Source: Candidatus Cloacimonadota bacterium (GTDB taxonomy: Bacteria; Cloacimonadota; Cloacimonadia; JGIOTU-2). From it: 32,174 nucleotides of DNA. A program made the translations under genes and the position numbers. Within the stretch, counting starts at the first letter, position 1. Every line of letters begins with the position of its first letter. A model generated the notes under the pieces. It ran no database searches, was not told where the DNA came from, and was given only the letters and a program-made list of their open reading frames with translations. Location of the stretch: NCBI GenBank assembly GCA_023129415.1, contig JAGMCF010000146.1:1-32174 (forward strand), written 5' to 3'. Of this stretch, positions 10,901 through 18,807 are shown piece after piece.

Positions 10901-11465
10901 AGATGATTTAGAAGCTTATTTTAAAAAAAATGAGGAAGATAGAATTAAATCTTTTAAATATAATGAAAATGAACTAAGTAAATTAGACCTTCTTTTGTTT
11001 AATACAATTTGCCAAATAGCAATAGAGAAAAATGCTTTGATGATAAATTATGAAGATGCAATATATTATTCTAAAAAATTAGGTTTGTCAAATAGCGAAA
11101 TTTCTAAATCAATAGATATTTTAGAAGAAAGAATATATATTACAAGCTTTACTAAGAACATTTTAGGTGATATTTTTCATTTTTATTTAAACCCTTATGC
11201 ACTTGATAATTATGCAAAATTACATATAAAAAATTACGATAAACTAAAAAAAGATGTGGTTTATTATATTGTTGATAATTATGAAGATAAAGCAAAACTT
11301 AATAGCGATGACATAGCAAATAAATTATCCACCCAACGAGTAATTGTAAATCTCATTCTTGACAAGCTTGAAGATAAAAATTTAATTAAAAGGCATACTT
11401 CAATTCTTAATGGATATACATCAATTTATTATGTATCAGATGATATAAAAAAACTGAAACATTGA
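7941..11465 (+). CDS. HsdR_N/PD-(D/E)XK-like nuclease fused to NACHT/STAND-like NTPase; putative defence protein
   Basis: N-terminus 'RPRLDILVKENKEHGKNLFVIEVKREG'; Walker A 'LVGNSGMGKTCW'; Walker B 'VLFFLDGLDEKNS'; long C-terminal region ending in a winged-helix-like segment. Confidence 0.82.
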   Translation: MLNEEEVKNKIIIPWLKKDLRFDEHSLEFEKSFKIHAGRGIYKIVGNKEKFTTKENIRPRLDILVKENKEHGKNLFVIEVKREGHKITADDREQAISYARLTDNITPFSIVTNGKDFQLFDTITKEEIKPDSNFAHTANFEVSLDNKIYCEALSYFIGYSENNLSQFCKNEYDLNVKNLKAIKKEDNKSYLAEVYEPSQKLTKIFDNFLKSDKKTFALVGNSGMGKTCWICNTAENYISKKYLVLFYRFKDIENGIFETIVNDLNWSDDISPILSPQEGMKRFFKIFKDKEVLFFLDGLDEKNSAEGNRILEKFFKYSHNKNIKLIVTCKGFYWDKFLLDGKTPTRLSDELFTIKGEEDKKGFLLNELEKEQFQKLLDKYRKVYKYNGLIEPKLLQEFKRNPYLLRITFEYASQNNVKSLNFSVKKLFLLYYEKLLQPIENYDFKKNILNKIAKIFYDQNQDLINVDLVFNEINQEIPEEFFKWNILTRRTNEKSKTLIEFYFSKLRDFIIAFKVLKLDSKDKEYFENFKIENKTNVQLEVINSYYLVADEKHKRMLDKKVYYKAYNFLTNREKIINEHFSTFKKAFNPFTNKEVGIYCDVDLINDRIKSYAFREIEDDDEKVLLNPSSSHGDFGYFAKNYNFSSMSYTYDLEKKDIWEDIEKELFGIIEGLQAQRFDRRFDLSKNKYKLQERILSLITKSYKDYFNIKNIRPCSEYLPIKIKDIKRAVYEKIIAEKLMNEYLKINKNDHPLELSFWDIRKAIKEGTIYEVFENLDINLESEIKRISNNPDLLKKYLKDINNEDSTILEDINSLGKLGIQKIDNTVFPDWNAKNYNKRFLFDYLDKSDLKQNIENLYKIYLDEYKIFIEHNFLSICQDFPFYSSLPLKVQIIVDFEKLDRNNATVITYKNNENDNNSVEIINAKGIPREEKSSPFSYENVKHSPNFIDYCTYGSLGGLFNKYKNDVLSPDIPWHMDILQRFIYGHLKDDLEAYFKKNEEDRIKSFKYNENELSKLDLLLFNTICQIAIEKNALMINYEDAIYYSKKLGLSNSEISKSIDILEERIYITSFTKNILGDIFHFYLNPYALDNYAKLHIKNYDKLKKDVVYYIVDNYEDKAKLNSDDIANKLSTQRVIVNLILDKLEDKNLIKRHTSILNGYTSIYYVSDDIKKLKH

Positions 11466-11498
11466 GATAATATATTTTTAGCATATCTTCCCCTTAAC

Positions 11499-11889
11499 CC
11501 CGTAGGCTGGTTCAAGTTTATAACTTGTCAAACCTGTGGCATCATGCCAGTGGCAGATCCCGACTTGTCGGGAGATCCTTTGAAAGCCATAAATTTTGGA
11601 AAAGGGCAAAGAAACTAATTGGTGGTAATAAAATGGTTTTTCATTATCCTTGTTTAAAAAATTTGAATAATCTTTACTTAAAAATATTCACCTCAAAGCA
11701 AAAATACTGTTTGGGGTTATTCAGATGAAACATACATCTCCCCGATGCCTCGGGAACTCAAAGGAGTATGAAAATTGAGGGACGGAATGCACAGACCCCA
11801 ATTGTTCCTAACCTGTCTCGGCTTGGTGCCGAGCCAAGACGGGCAGGATTTGTAATCCTGTTTATTAAAACACCATTAAAAATGGTGTT
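11499..11889. repeat. Intergenic hairpin-rich region
   Basis: gatcccgacttgtcgggagatc (11556-11577), cccgatgcctcggg (11741-11754), cctgtctcggcttggtgccgagccaagacgggcagg (11812-11847), caggatttgtaatcctg (11844-11860), aacaccattaaaaatggtgtt (11869-11889). Confidence 0.8.
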
Positions 11890-11971
11890 AGGATCATTGC
11901 AATGTACTTGTAATTCGTAATTTTACATTTATCTCTGTGCACTCTGTGTCTCTGTGGCAAGGCGTTTTCAC

Positions 11972-12169
11972 ATGAAAGTATATTTTAATGGAGAATTTAT
12001 ACCAGAAGATAAAGTTTTTATCTCACCATCTGATCGTGGTTTTCAATTTGCAGATGGAGCATACGAGGTTATAAGATTGTATTCTGGTAAACTCTTCAAA
12101 CTTGATGACCATATTGACCGGCTGGAAAGAAGCTTAAAAGAACTGAAAATAAAGAAATATTTTACTTAA
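11972..12169 (+). pseudogene. Class IV (D-amino-acid/branched-chain) aminotransferase, N-terminal fragment only
   Basis: MKVYFNGEFIPEDKVFISPSDRGFQFADGAYEVIRLYSGKLFKLDDHIDRLERSLKEL, then stops; the rest of the fold is absent downstream. Confidence 0.85.
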
Positions 12170-12171
12170 AA

Positions 12172-12316
12172 GCTAAAATTACTCGCTTAATTCCTTCAAT
12201 CTTTCCAATCGTTCTGGTTCATTGTCAACCAGCCATTTATCTTTGGAAAGATATTTGTATGCTTTGGCAAAATACGGTTTTGCTTCTTCATTTTTGGTTA
12301 AGAGAAAAATTCATAA
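12172..12316 (-). pseudogene. Partial duplicate of the 3' end of the TPR lipoprotein gene at 14214-15161
   Basis: taaaattactcgcttaattccttcaatctttccaatcgttctggttcattgtcaaccagcca... aligns with 14206-14340 with scattered mismatches; encodes ...YFAKAYKYLSKDKWLVDNEPERLERLKELSE. Confidence 0.88.
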
Positions 12317-12357
12317 TACAATAAAGGTTTAAGCATACCATAAGCGATATATTTATT

Positions 12358-12813
12358 TCAAGAATAGTAGGTAGTGATATTTTTTCGTCTTTTTAGTATG
12401 ACAGTAACTTTTCCATAATCCTGACCCTCAATACTTTTCAAATCAAAGTGTTCTATATCTTCTTGTGGACCAAGTTTACTTGTCCAATGTCCTGATTCCA
12501 ATTGTCTAGCTGCATGAGTAGGTAAATTATTTTTAGCAAATAAAGCTATTTTTTCAAAACCTTTTTCATATTTTTCAGTAGTTGAAATTTTATAACCAAG
12601 AGTTGTAAACGCTTTAATAAAACAATCTAAGGTATTAGTTCTTGGGATATTATAAGGCCAATAATATTGATAATAAGGATCTGGCCACCACCACCTATCA
12701 GTTTCTCCAACCACCCACGCAATACAGTTGTAATTTTTTGAATAAGGGCTAGTAATTTTATAATTAATTTCAGATAAATTTGGAAATTTTGATTCAATTA
12801 GGGATTGTCTCAT
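12358..12813 (-). CDS. Hypothetical protein resembling the NYNCIAWA...WWWP...HAARQL...WTSKLG family (DUF7689-like, from memory)
   Basis: Motifs 'SKNYNCIAWVVGETDRWWWPDPYYQYYWP', 'THAARQLESGHWTSKLGPQEDIEH'; start overlaps upstream stop as TAATG. Confidence 0.7.
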   Translation of the reverse strand: MRQSLIESKFPNLSEINYKITSPYSKNYNCIAWVVGETDRWWWPDPYYQYYWPYNIPRTNTLDCFIKAFTTLGYKISTTEKYEKGFEKIALFAKNNLPTHAARQLESGHWTSKLGPQEDIEHFDLKSIEGQDYGKVTVILKRRKNITTYYS

Positions 12814-13265
12814 TAAATGTAGTTATTTTCCTTACCCCATCTAATCCAAGTGTTTGTCATTTCATCTATATGTCCACGTTGCTCAGGAGAAATTGGATCT
12901 TCTCCTGTAATTGCTTTTAATGCCCAAAACCAATGACCTGGATTAATTTTCATTTCATTTAGTATTAAAGGAATAGCAGCATTACCCATCCCAATAATTT
13001 GCTGATATGATGGATGCATTGAAATTTCTAAAATTGAAGATAAAAAAGCAGTATCTTCTTCCCATTGAAATTTAAGTCTAGAAAATATAATTTCAGGGAA
13101 TTCCCTCTCCATTGATAGCGAAATAAATGATCTAGAAATTAAATCTGCAAACATTTCATCAATATAGTTTGATTCATTACTTACACCTGTTGCACCCACA
13201 ATCCTAGAATCTTTAAAAAGACTGGATAAATCCTGTTTTATAGGCAAAAATCCTGCACAATGCAT
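12813..13265 (-). CDS. Hypothetical protein (HPSYQQIIGMGNAAIPLIL...HWFWALKAITGEDP type)
   Basis: Translationally coupled (TAATG overlaps) to genes on both sides. Confidence 0.7.
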   Translation of the reverse strand: MHCAGFLPIKQDLSSLFKDSRIVGATGVSNESNYIDEMFADLISRSFISLSMEREFPEIIFSRLKFQWEEDTAFLSSILEISMHPSYQQIIGMGNAAIPLILNEMKINPGHWFWALKAITGEDPISPEQRGHIDEMTNTWIRWGKENNYI

Positions 13266-14011
13266 TAGATAAATAACTCCTTTGCTTTTTGAGTTAAACT
13301 ATTAAAAAAAATCTCATTCTTGAAAACACGTAATTTTTCAAATTCTTCCCATATGTTTTCAGTATTATTAGAATAGTCATTTATTTGAAAGACATCGATG
13401 TCAAATATAAAGGGTAGTTTATTATCTCTAGTAATTTTTTTCATAGTTTCATTTATTACTGCCATTGCATTTATTTTTGTATTTGGAATATTCAATTGCA
13501 TAAAAAAATTTGATAATCCTTGAGGTAAATCAGATGATATTTCGGGTATCGTTAAAATATATTCTTTAAAATTTTCAAAAGGTAACGGAATATTAATACG
13601 GTTAATATATCGTAATGCAATCCTTGTTATTTTTAATGGTTTGAACATTTCATAATAAATATTCCATAGTTGACGAGCTTCTGAGCTGAAACTATTCCAA
13701 TTATTATAAGGTTTTAGTTTATTAAATGTAAAGCCATCCATTCTTGATTGTACAACTTTTTTTTCAATCGAAGATCTGAAAAGATACCCATCAATTTTGC
13801 TTGGGGATTGAACTTCTGAAAATTGTGCCTTTGAAGATAAATCAATATTTACTTTAAATTGTTTTCTCGCTTTCTTTTCAGGGAATTTGTCTTTTACTTT
13901 TTTATAAAAAGATTCAATATCATTTATTGTTATATGTTCTGGAAGTTTAACTCTAATATCCAAAAGTGCTTCAGTTATAGGAGCATTCTGAAAAACTTGA
14001 AAGGTTTTCAA
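13265..14011 (-). CDS. TIGR04255-like family protein
   Basis: 'MKTFQVFQNAPITEALLDIRVKLPE...' start and 'ITRIALRYINRINIPLPFENFKEYI' core typical of this sporadically distributed family. Confidence 0.75.
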   Translation of the reverse strand: MKTFQVFQNAPITEALLDIRVKLPEHITINDIESFYKKVKDKFPEKKARKQFKVNIDLSSKAQFSEVQSPSKIDGYLFRSSIEKKVVQSRMDGFTFNKLKPYNNWNSFSSEARQLWNIYYEMFKPLKITRIALRYINRINIPLPFENFKEYILTIPEISSDLPQGLSNFFMQLNIPNTKINAMAVINETMKKITRDNKLPFIFDIDVFQINDYSNNTENIWEEFEKLRVFKNEIFFNSLTQKAKELFI

Positions 14012-14213
14012 TTTTTCTCCTTAAAAATTTTTAATTCATTTAGAAAATATCTTTTCAAAAAGGATATTTTATATAATCTCATAAATCTCTAAATTTCATA
14101 AATAAATAATCTTAGTTTATAAAATAAATATTGTAATACTAAATGTCAAGAAAAAAAATCAGAACATTTAACTCATATTAAAAATAAAGAAATATATTCC
14201 TCATAATCTAAAA

Positions 14214-15161
14214 TTACTCGCTTAATTCTTTTAATCTTTCCAATCGTTCTGGTTCATTATCAACCAGCCAATTATCTTTGGAGAGATATTCATAAGCTTT
14301 TGCAAAATACGGTTTTGCTTCTTCATTTTTATTTAAAAGGAGCAGGCATTCTCCGATTTCTTCAAACACATATCCATCCTGCTTAATACCTTTTTCTTCA
14401 AACTCCTTTTCTAATGCTTTTTGCATTTCCAATGCTTCTTCTGTCTTACCCAAAGACCTGTAAGTTCGTGCAATATTCCATGTTTGGATTCTTATACCCT
14501 GTTCATCATTTATCTTTTCACGCCATTTTAAGCCTTTTTCAAATAATGTTAATGCTTTATCATATTTTTTCAGGTCGTGATAGGTCCAGCCAATGTTGTT
14601 GTAAAGAGGACCTAACCATCTTTTTGCTTTTTTGTCAATTGTCTTCTCAGTTATTTCCAGTGCTTTGAGACTCCAATCAAGTTGCTTTTCTGGAGGTTCC
14701 ACAATTCCCATCATATGAGCAGCATCTATTGCATATAAGTCCAGTTTATTCACTTTTGCTATCTCAAATGCTTCAATAAATAATGGTTTAGATTTTTCAG
14801 GATTTCCAGAAGAATTGAATACTCGCCCCCGTTCAAGTAAATATCTCACTTTTACTTGTTTGAGCTCATCAGTTAATAAATTCAGTACTGTATCAAGGGT
14901 AGCATGTGCTTCTTCAAATTTACCCTGTAAACCTTGTGTTCTGGCAATTTGTGTTAGCAGTTCAATATAATACGAAGTGTCTCCGGATTCTTTTGCAATA
15001 GACACAAGTTCTATGAATTTGGTTTCAGTTTCTTGCAAATTTTGGTAATCCCACATCGCATCGAAGTTAGGTAAAGACATTTCATCTTTTTTTGCTTTTT
15101 TTTCCATTGTACATCCTCCTACTAATAGCATAATAATTAATACATAAATTAGTTTTTTCAT
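14214..15161 (-). CDS. Tetratricopeptide repeat lipoprotein
   Basis: MKKLIYVLIIMLLVGGCTMEKK lipobox; TPR-like repeats (GPLYNNIGWTYHDLKKYDKALTLFEKGLKW, IARTYRSLGKTEEALEMQKAL). Confidence 0.85.
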   Translation of the reverse strand: MKKLIYVLIIMLLVGGCTMEKKAKKDEMSLPNFDAMWDYQNLQETETKFIELVSIAKESGDTSYYIELLTQIARTQGLQGKFEEAHATLDTVLNLLTDELKQVKVRYLLERGRVFNSSGNPEKSKPLFIEAFEIAKVNKLDLYAIDAAHMMGIVEPPEKQLDWSLKALEITEKTIDKKAKRWLGPLYNNIGWTYHDLKKYDKALTLFEKGLKWREKINDEQGIRIQTWNIARTYRSLGKTEEALEMQKALEKEFEEKGIKQDGYVFEEIGECLLLLNKNEEAKPYFAKAYEYLSKDNWLVDNEPERLERLKELSE

Positions 15162-15199
15162 TATGACTCCTGTTTTAATTTTTATTAAGTTTCATTTAA

Positions 15200-15320
15200 T
15201 TATTATTTTTGTTTTCCTTTCTACTTAATTTTCCCTGAGCATAAAGCTGATAAATCTCCAGATCTTTTACAGTGTCACGGTAGAATTCCTCTTTTACGGA
15301 AGCTTTCACTTTTTCAGTTC
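15200..15320 (-). pseudogene. Possible diverged, internally deleted copy of the RNase Z 3' end
   Basis: Minus-strand reading TEKVKASVKEEFYRDTVKDLEIYQLYAQGKLSRKE versus RNase Z TEKVKALVKDDFFHST and C-terminus AKDLETFNINRNGDIERK. Confidence 0.4.
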
Positions 15321-15650
15321 CTTAATTATATCCTTTCCTTTTTCAGTAAGTACATACCCCCCCTATTTTACGAGACCCCTGAAACTTAACAAAATTTTTA
15401 TTCTTTAAAAAGGCAATATCTCTTTTTTGCAGTAGACCTTGAGATAGAAAATATTTTTTGCATAAGTGCTAAAGTAATAAAGCCATTATTATAGATATGT
15501 TGGAATTCTACTGATAACCTTTTTTTTATAGGTTCACTTATAGGCTCATTTATAGGTTCATGATATAATCTTTCACTGAACTTATTACTGAAATTAACAC
15601 TGAAATTTATACCGAAATTTATACCGAAGATTTCATTAATACTAATATTT
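15310..15650 (-). pseudogene. Remnant of a winged-helix DNA-binding C-terminal domain (COG2865-like)
   Basis: Minus-strand pieces in different frames: NFGINFSVNFSNKFSERLYHEPINEPISEPIKKRLS, FQHIYNNGFITLALMQKIFSISRSTA, DIAFLKNKNFVKFQGS, GYVLTEKGKDIIKELKK*. Confidence 0.6.
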
Positions 15651-15654
15651 TTCT

Positions 15655-16623
15655 TTACTTTCTTTCTATATCTCCATTTCTATTAATATTGAATGTCTCC
15701 AGATCCTTTGCCAAAAAGCAATTTCCTGAATATTCTGCTAAAGCTTCTTGCAAAACATCGTCAATGGAAAACTTTCTTGCTCTTGAGTATTCCAGAGAAA
15801 ATCTTGCACTGAAATGAGTTAGGATTAAGTTTGGAATTCTTGATTTTTGTGCAACTATTGCAACATCACGAGCAGTTGAATGAAAGAAATCGTCTTTTAC
15901 TAATGCCTTCACTTTTTCAGTATAGTTTGCTTCATGAATAAGCAAATTGCAATTTTTCAAATAAGGTAAGAGCAAGTCAGGGGTTTTGTTATCACCAGCA
16001 ATAATTATTTTTCTTCCAGTAATCGGTTCTCCAATGAAGTCATTTCCATTTAATATTTCACCATTTGGTAGCATGACTTTCTCTCCTCGTTTCAATTTTC
16101 CATAGATAGGTCCAGAAGGAATTCCCTTTTCCTTTGCAAGTTCTACCTTGAATTTTCCCGGTTTTTCATTTTCCTGAATTACAAAAGCATAAGAAGGAAT
16201 TGAATGTTCCAGAGGGATAGCTTCAATATGTGCTTGTGGAATTTCAAATTTTGTATTTTGGAAATCTATTTCATTTATGTCTATTTCAAACCTTAAATGG
16301 GTTTGGGTAATTTTGAAAACAGATTCTAAAAGTTTTTTTATCCCAACAGGTCCAATTATTGAAATAGGTTCTTGTGCATTATTCAAACTTCGTGTTGCAA
16401 GGAGTCCAAAAAGTCCAAAACAGTGGTCACCATGAAGATGTGTAATAAAAATATGGCTTAATTTCGGGAGTGAATATGGTGTCTTAAGTAATTGATGCTG
16501 TGTCGCTTCTCCGCAGTCAAAAAGCATCCAATCTGACGACTGGTCAAACCTGAGAGCTATACCCGATACATTCCGTTCTTTTGTCGGAAGCCCTGATGAT
16601 GTGCCAAGAAATGTGATTTTCAT
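15655..16623 (-). CDS. rnz: Ribonuclease Z
   Basis: MKITFLGTSSGLPTKERNVSG, FITHLHGDHCFGLFGL, LIHEANYT, LILTHFSARF. Confidence 0.95.
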   Translation of the reverse strand: MKITFLGTSSGLPTKERNVSGIALRFDQSSDWMLFDCGEATQHQLLKTPYSLPKLSHIFITHLHGDHCFGLFGLLATRSLNNAQEPISIIGPVGIKKLLESVFKITQTHLRFEIDINEIDFQNTKFEIPQAHIEAIPLEHSIPSYAFVIQENEKPGKFKVELAKEKGIPSGPIYGKLKRGEKVMLPNGEILNGNDFIGEPITGRKIIIAGDNKTPDLLLPYLKNCNLLIHEANYTEKVKALVKDDFFHSTARDVAIVAQKSRIPNLILTHFSARFSLEYSRARKFSIDDVLQEALAEYSGNCFLAKDLETFNINRNGDIERK

Positions 16624-16644
16624 TTTAGAAAAACCTTTCCACAG

Positions 16645-16804
16645 ACCTGCCCGCGCTCAGTCGCTGAAGCTATGGAGCGTAAGCGACCGCTTTGCCTGTC
16701 CGCCGTCCCGATGAAATCGGGATGGAAGGCGGGCTTTGGCAGGCGGGGACACAAAGACACAGACCTGCCCGCCGCACCCCGATGAAATCGGGGGCAGGCG
16801 GGGA
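16645..16804. repeat. GC-rich nested hairpin repeats
   Basis: Repeated acctgcccgc...ggcaggcgggg; tcccgatgaaatcggga (16706-16722) and ccccgatgaaatcgggg (16777-16793) nested inside. Confidence 0.85.
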
Positions 16805-17180
16805 TAATTTTTACCTCTTTTTTGATGATCTATTGCCTTTGATGTGAATTATAATACATTATTAATTACTTTTATTTATAAATACCAAATTTGATTTTAC
16901 TAAAAGATAGGACTATAAAACCGATTACACACTTTATGAAAAGGTGAACTTCTGTCAAATAATTTATTGCCATTTCATTGAGTAATGTTGAATTGATTTA
17001 TCTACTTTGATTTGCTTTAACTTTTTGGTAAAAATTGACTAATGATTTTAATTATTAAAATTATGGACAAGCCAATAAAGAATATTGTTGATAAGTTGTA
17101 TCTGGCTAATGTTACAAATTTTATGATAATTACGAGAAAAAGATATGAGTTCTGCAAAATATGGAAAATTCACCCAACTT

Positions 17181-17273
17181 GTCATTCCCACGAAAGTGGG
17201 AATCCATTCCTTACAACCTGTCTTTTACTGCGTCTTCCATCAATATGGATTCCCGATCGGGGTCGGGAATGAC
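17181..17273. repeat. MITE/REP-like inverted repeat element
   Basis: gtcattcccacgaaagtgggaatccat (17181-17207) and atggattcccgatcggggtcgggaatgac (17245-17273) are inverted relative to each other; resembles the widespread GGGAATCCA-type intergenic repeat. Confidence 0.8.
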
Positions 17274-17379
17274 ATCTGTGACCGTCTCGTCTTGGCGAAG
17301 CAAGCCGTAGCCAGGTTGGAATGACATAAGAATGCAATTTTGCAGATCTCATAGAAAAAGACAAGAAAGGATCAAAAAA

Positions 17380-18795
17380 ATGAAAAAATTAAAAACAACC
17401 TTACTATTTATATTTGGATTGATTAGTCTGCCATCTTTATTATTTTCCCAGACAATCAATCTAAATGAATTCCTCAATCAATTGCAACAGACACATCCGT
17501 TTTTCGAAAAAGAGAAGCTAACTGCTCAAATCGAAAAAGAAGAACAGGATAGTTATTTGGGAGCACAGGATTGGAACATTATCTCGTCAACAAATTTTGC
17601 ACATGAAGAACCAGCATTTGCTTTTATGGAACCAGAGAGAACAAACTCCTTTTCTTTAACTTGTGGTATTGAAAGATTATTCTGGCGGACAGGCGGTCGT
17701 CTTTCTTCATCATTTTCAACAAACTATGCAAATATAAATCCAAATTATGGATATCCCGATCCTTTCTACCAGAATCAAATTTCAATAACCTATATTCATC
17801 CATTATTGAAGAATAGGAATGGATTCTTAGATCGTCTTCAATATGATTTAAAACAGTATGATATTGATTTTTCCAGGGTTCAGGCTCTTGAAAATCTGGA
17901 AAATTTTCTAACACAATCTTCTGAAAAATTTTTGGGTTGGGTTCTTCAAACCGAACTAAAGAAAATTGTCTCAGATCGATTAGAATTGAGTGAAGAAGAA
18001 TTAGCTAGAACCAGAAAAAAAAGGGAAGCAAATCTTGTGGACCAGGTGGATGTTATTCGTGCAGAAGATGCTGTTCTTATTTCCAAACAAAATCTTATGT
18101 TAATAACATCCCAATGGGAAGCTGTGCAGGCTGAACTGGCTGTAATTTCTCAAAACAATGAGCTATATAATTTAAGTCCGGAGTACAATCTCTATGAATT
18201 AAAAGAAATTATCCCTCTTGATAAGGCAATTTCACACTTAAAAGAAAATTCCCGATTAATTAGAATTATTGATATTCGTTTGAAACAACTTGAATTTTCT
18301 AGAAAAGGATATGCGGAAGATATAAAACCTGATTTGTCTCTTGTAACAGCGATAAATATCAAAAATCTCAATGAAAAGTTTGGAAGTTCATTAATAATGG
18401 ATAAACCGGATGCAATGGTTGGATTACAATATAGTTTCCCTTTAGAAAAACGGACAGCAAGGTCAAAAATTATTAAGACCAATTTAAAAATTAGACAACT
18501 CAAAGAACAACTGGATGACTTAACCTTGAATTTAGTATCAGCATTAACGAACTTACATATCCAGATCAAGAATCTTGATAAGGTATTAAAACTCAATCAA
18601 GAACAGATTGAATCTGCAAAAGAAAGAACTGAAGAAGAACTGAAACTGTATAACCAGGGACGCGGAGATTTAACTTTCGTGATTATGAGCAGAGATAATG
18701 AACAAAATGCAAAACTAACTTATGCTCAAAATTCCTTAATGTATCATAAATTGATGCTGCAATACAAAGCATTGATGGATCAAATTTACGAATAG
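17380..18795 (+). CDS. TolC family outer membrane efflux protein
   Basis: Signal peptide MKKLKTTLLFIFGLISLPSLLFSQ; coiled-coil pattern (ELSEEELARTRKKREANLVDQVDVIRAED..., EEELKLYNQGRGDLTFVIMSRDNEQNAKL). Confidence 0.88.
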   Translation: MKKLKTTLLFIFGLISLPSLLFSQTINLNEFLNQLQQTHPFFEKEKLTAQIEKEEQDSYLGAQDWNIISSTNFAHEEPAFAFMEPERTNSFSLTCGIERLFWRTGGRLSSSFSTNYANINPNYGYPDPFYQNQISITYIHPLLKNRNGFLDRLQYDLKQYDIDFSRVQALENLENFLTQSSEKFLGWVLQTELKKIVSDRLELSEEELARTRKKREANLVDQVDVIRAEDAVLISKQNLMLITSQWEAVQAELAVISQNNELYNLSPEYNLYELKEIIPLDKAISHLKENSRLIRIIDIRLKQLEFSRKGYAEDIKPDLSLVTAINIKNLNEKFGSSLIMDKPDAMVGLQYSFPLEKRTARSKIIKTNLKIRQLKEQLDDLTLNLVSALTNLHIQIKNLDKVLKLNQEQIESAKERTEEELKLYNQGRGDLTFVIMSRDNEQNAKLTYAQNSLMYHKLMLQYKALMDQIYE

Positions 18796-18807
18796 GAGGA
18801 AATAAAG

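Noticed and set aside
11525-11728. ORF of 67 aa downstream of the NACHT-like gene
   Set aside because: Overlaps dispersed repeat and hairpins; no protein-like features or good start context.
17281-17330. Possible tRNA-like segment near the 17181-17273 inverted repeat
   Set aside because: No cloverleaf with anticodon arm or TTC loop could be drawn; GC content is explained by the repeat family.
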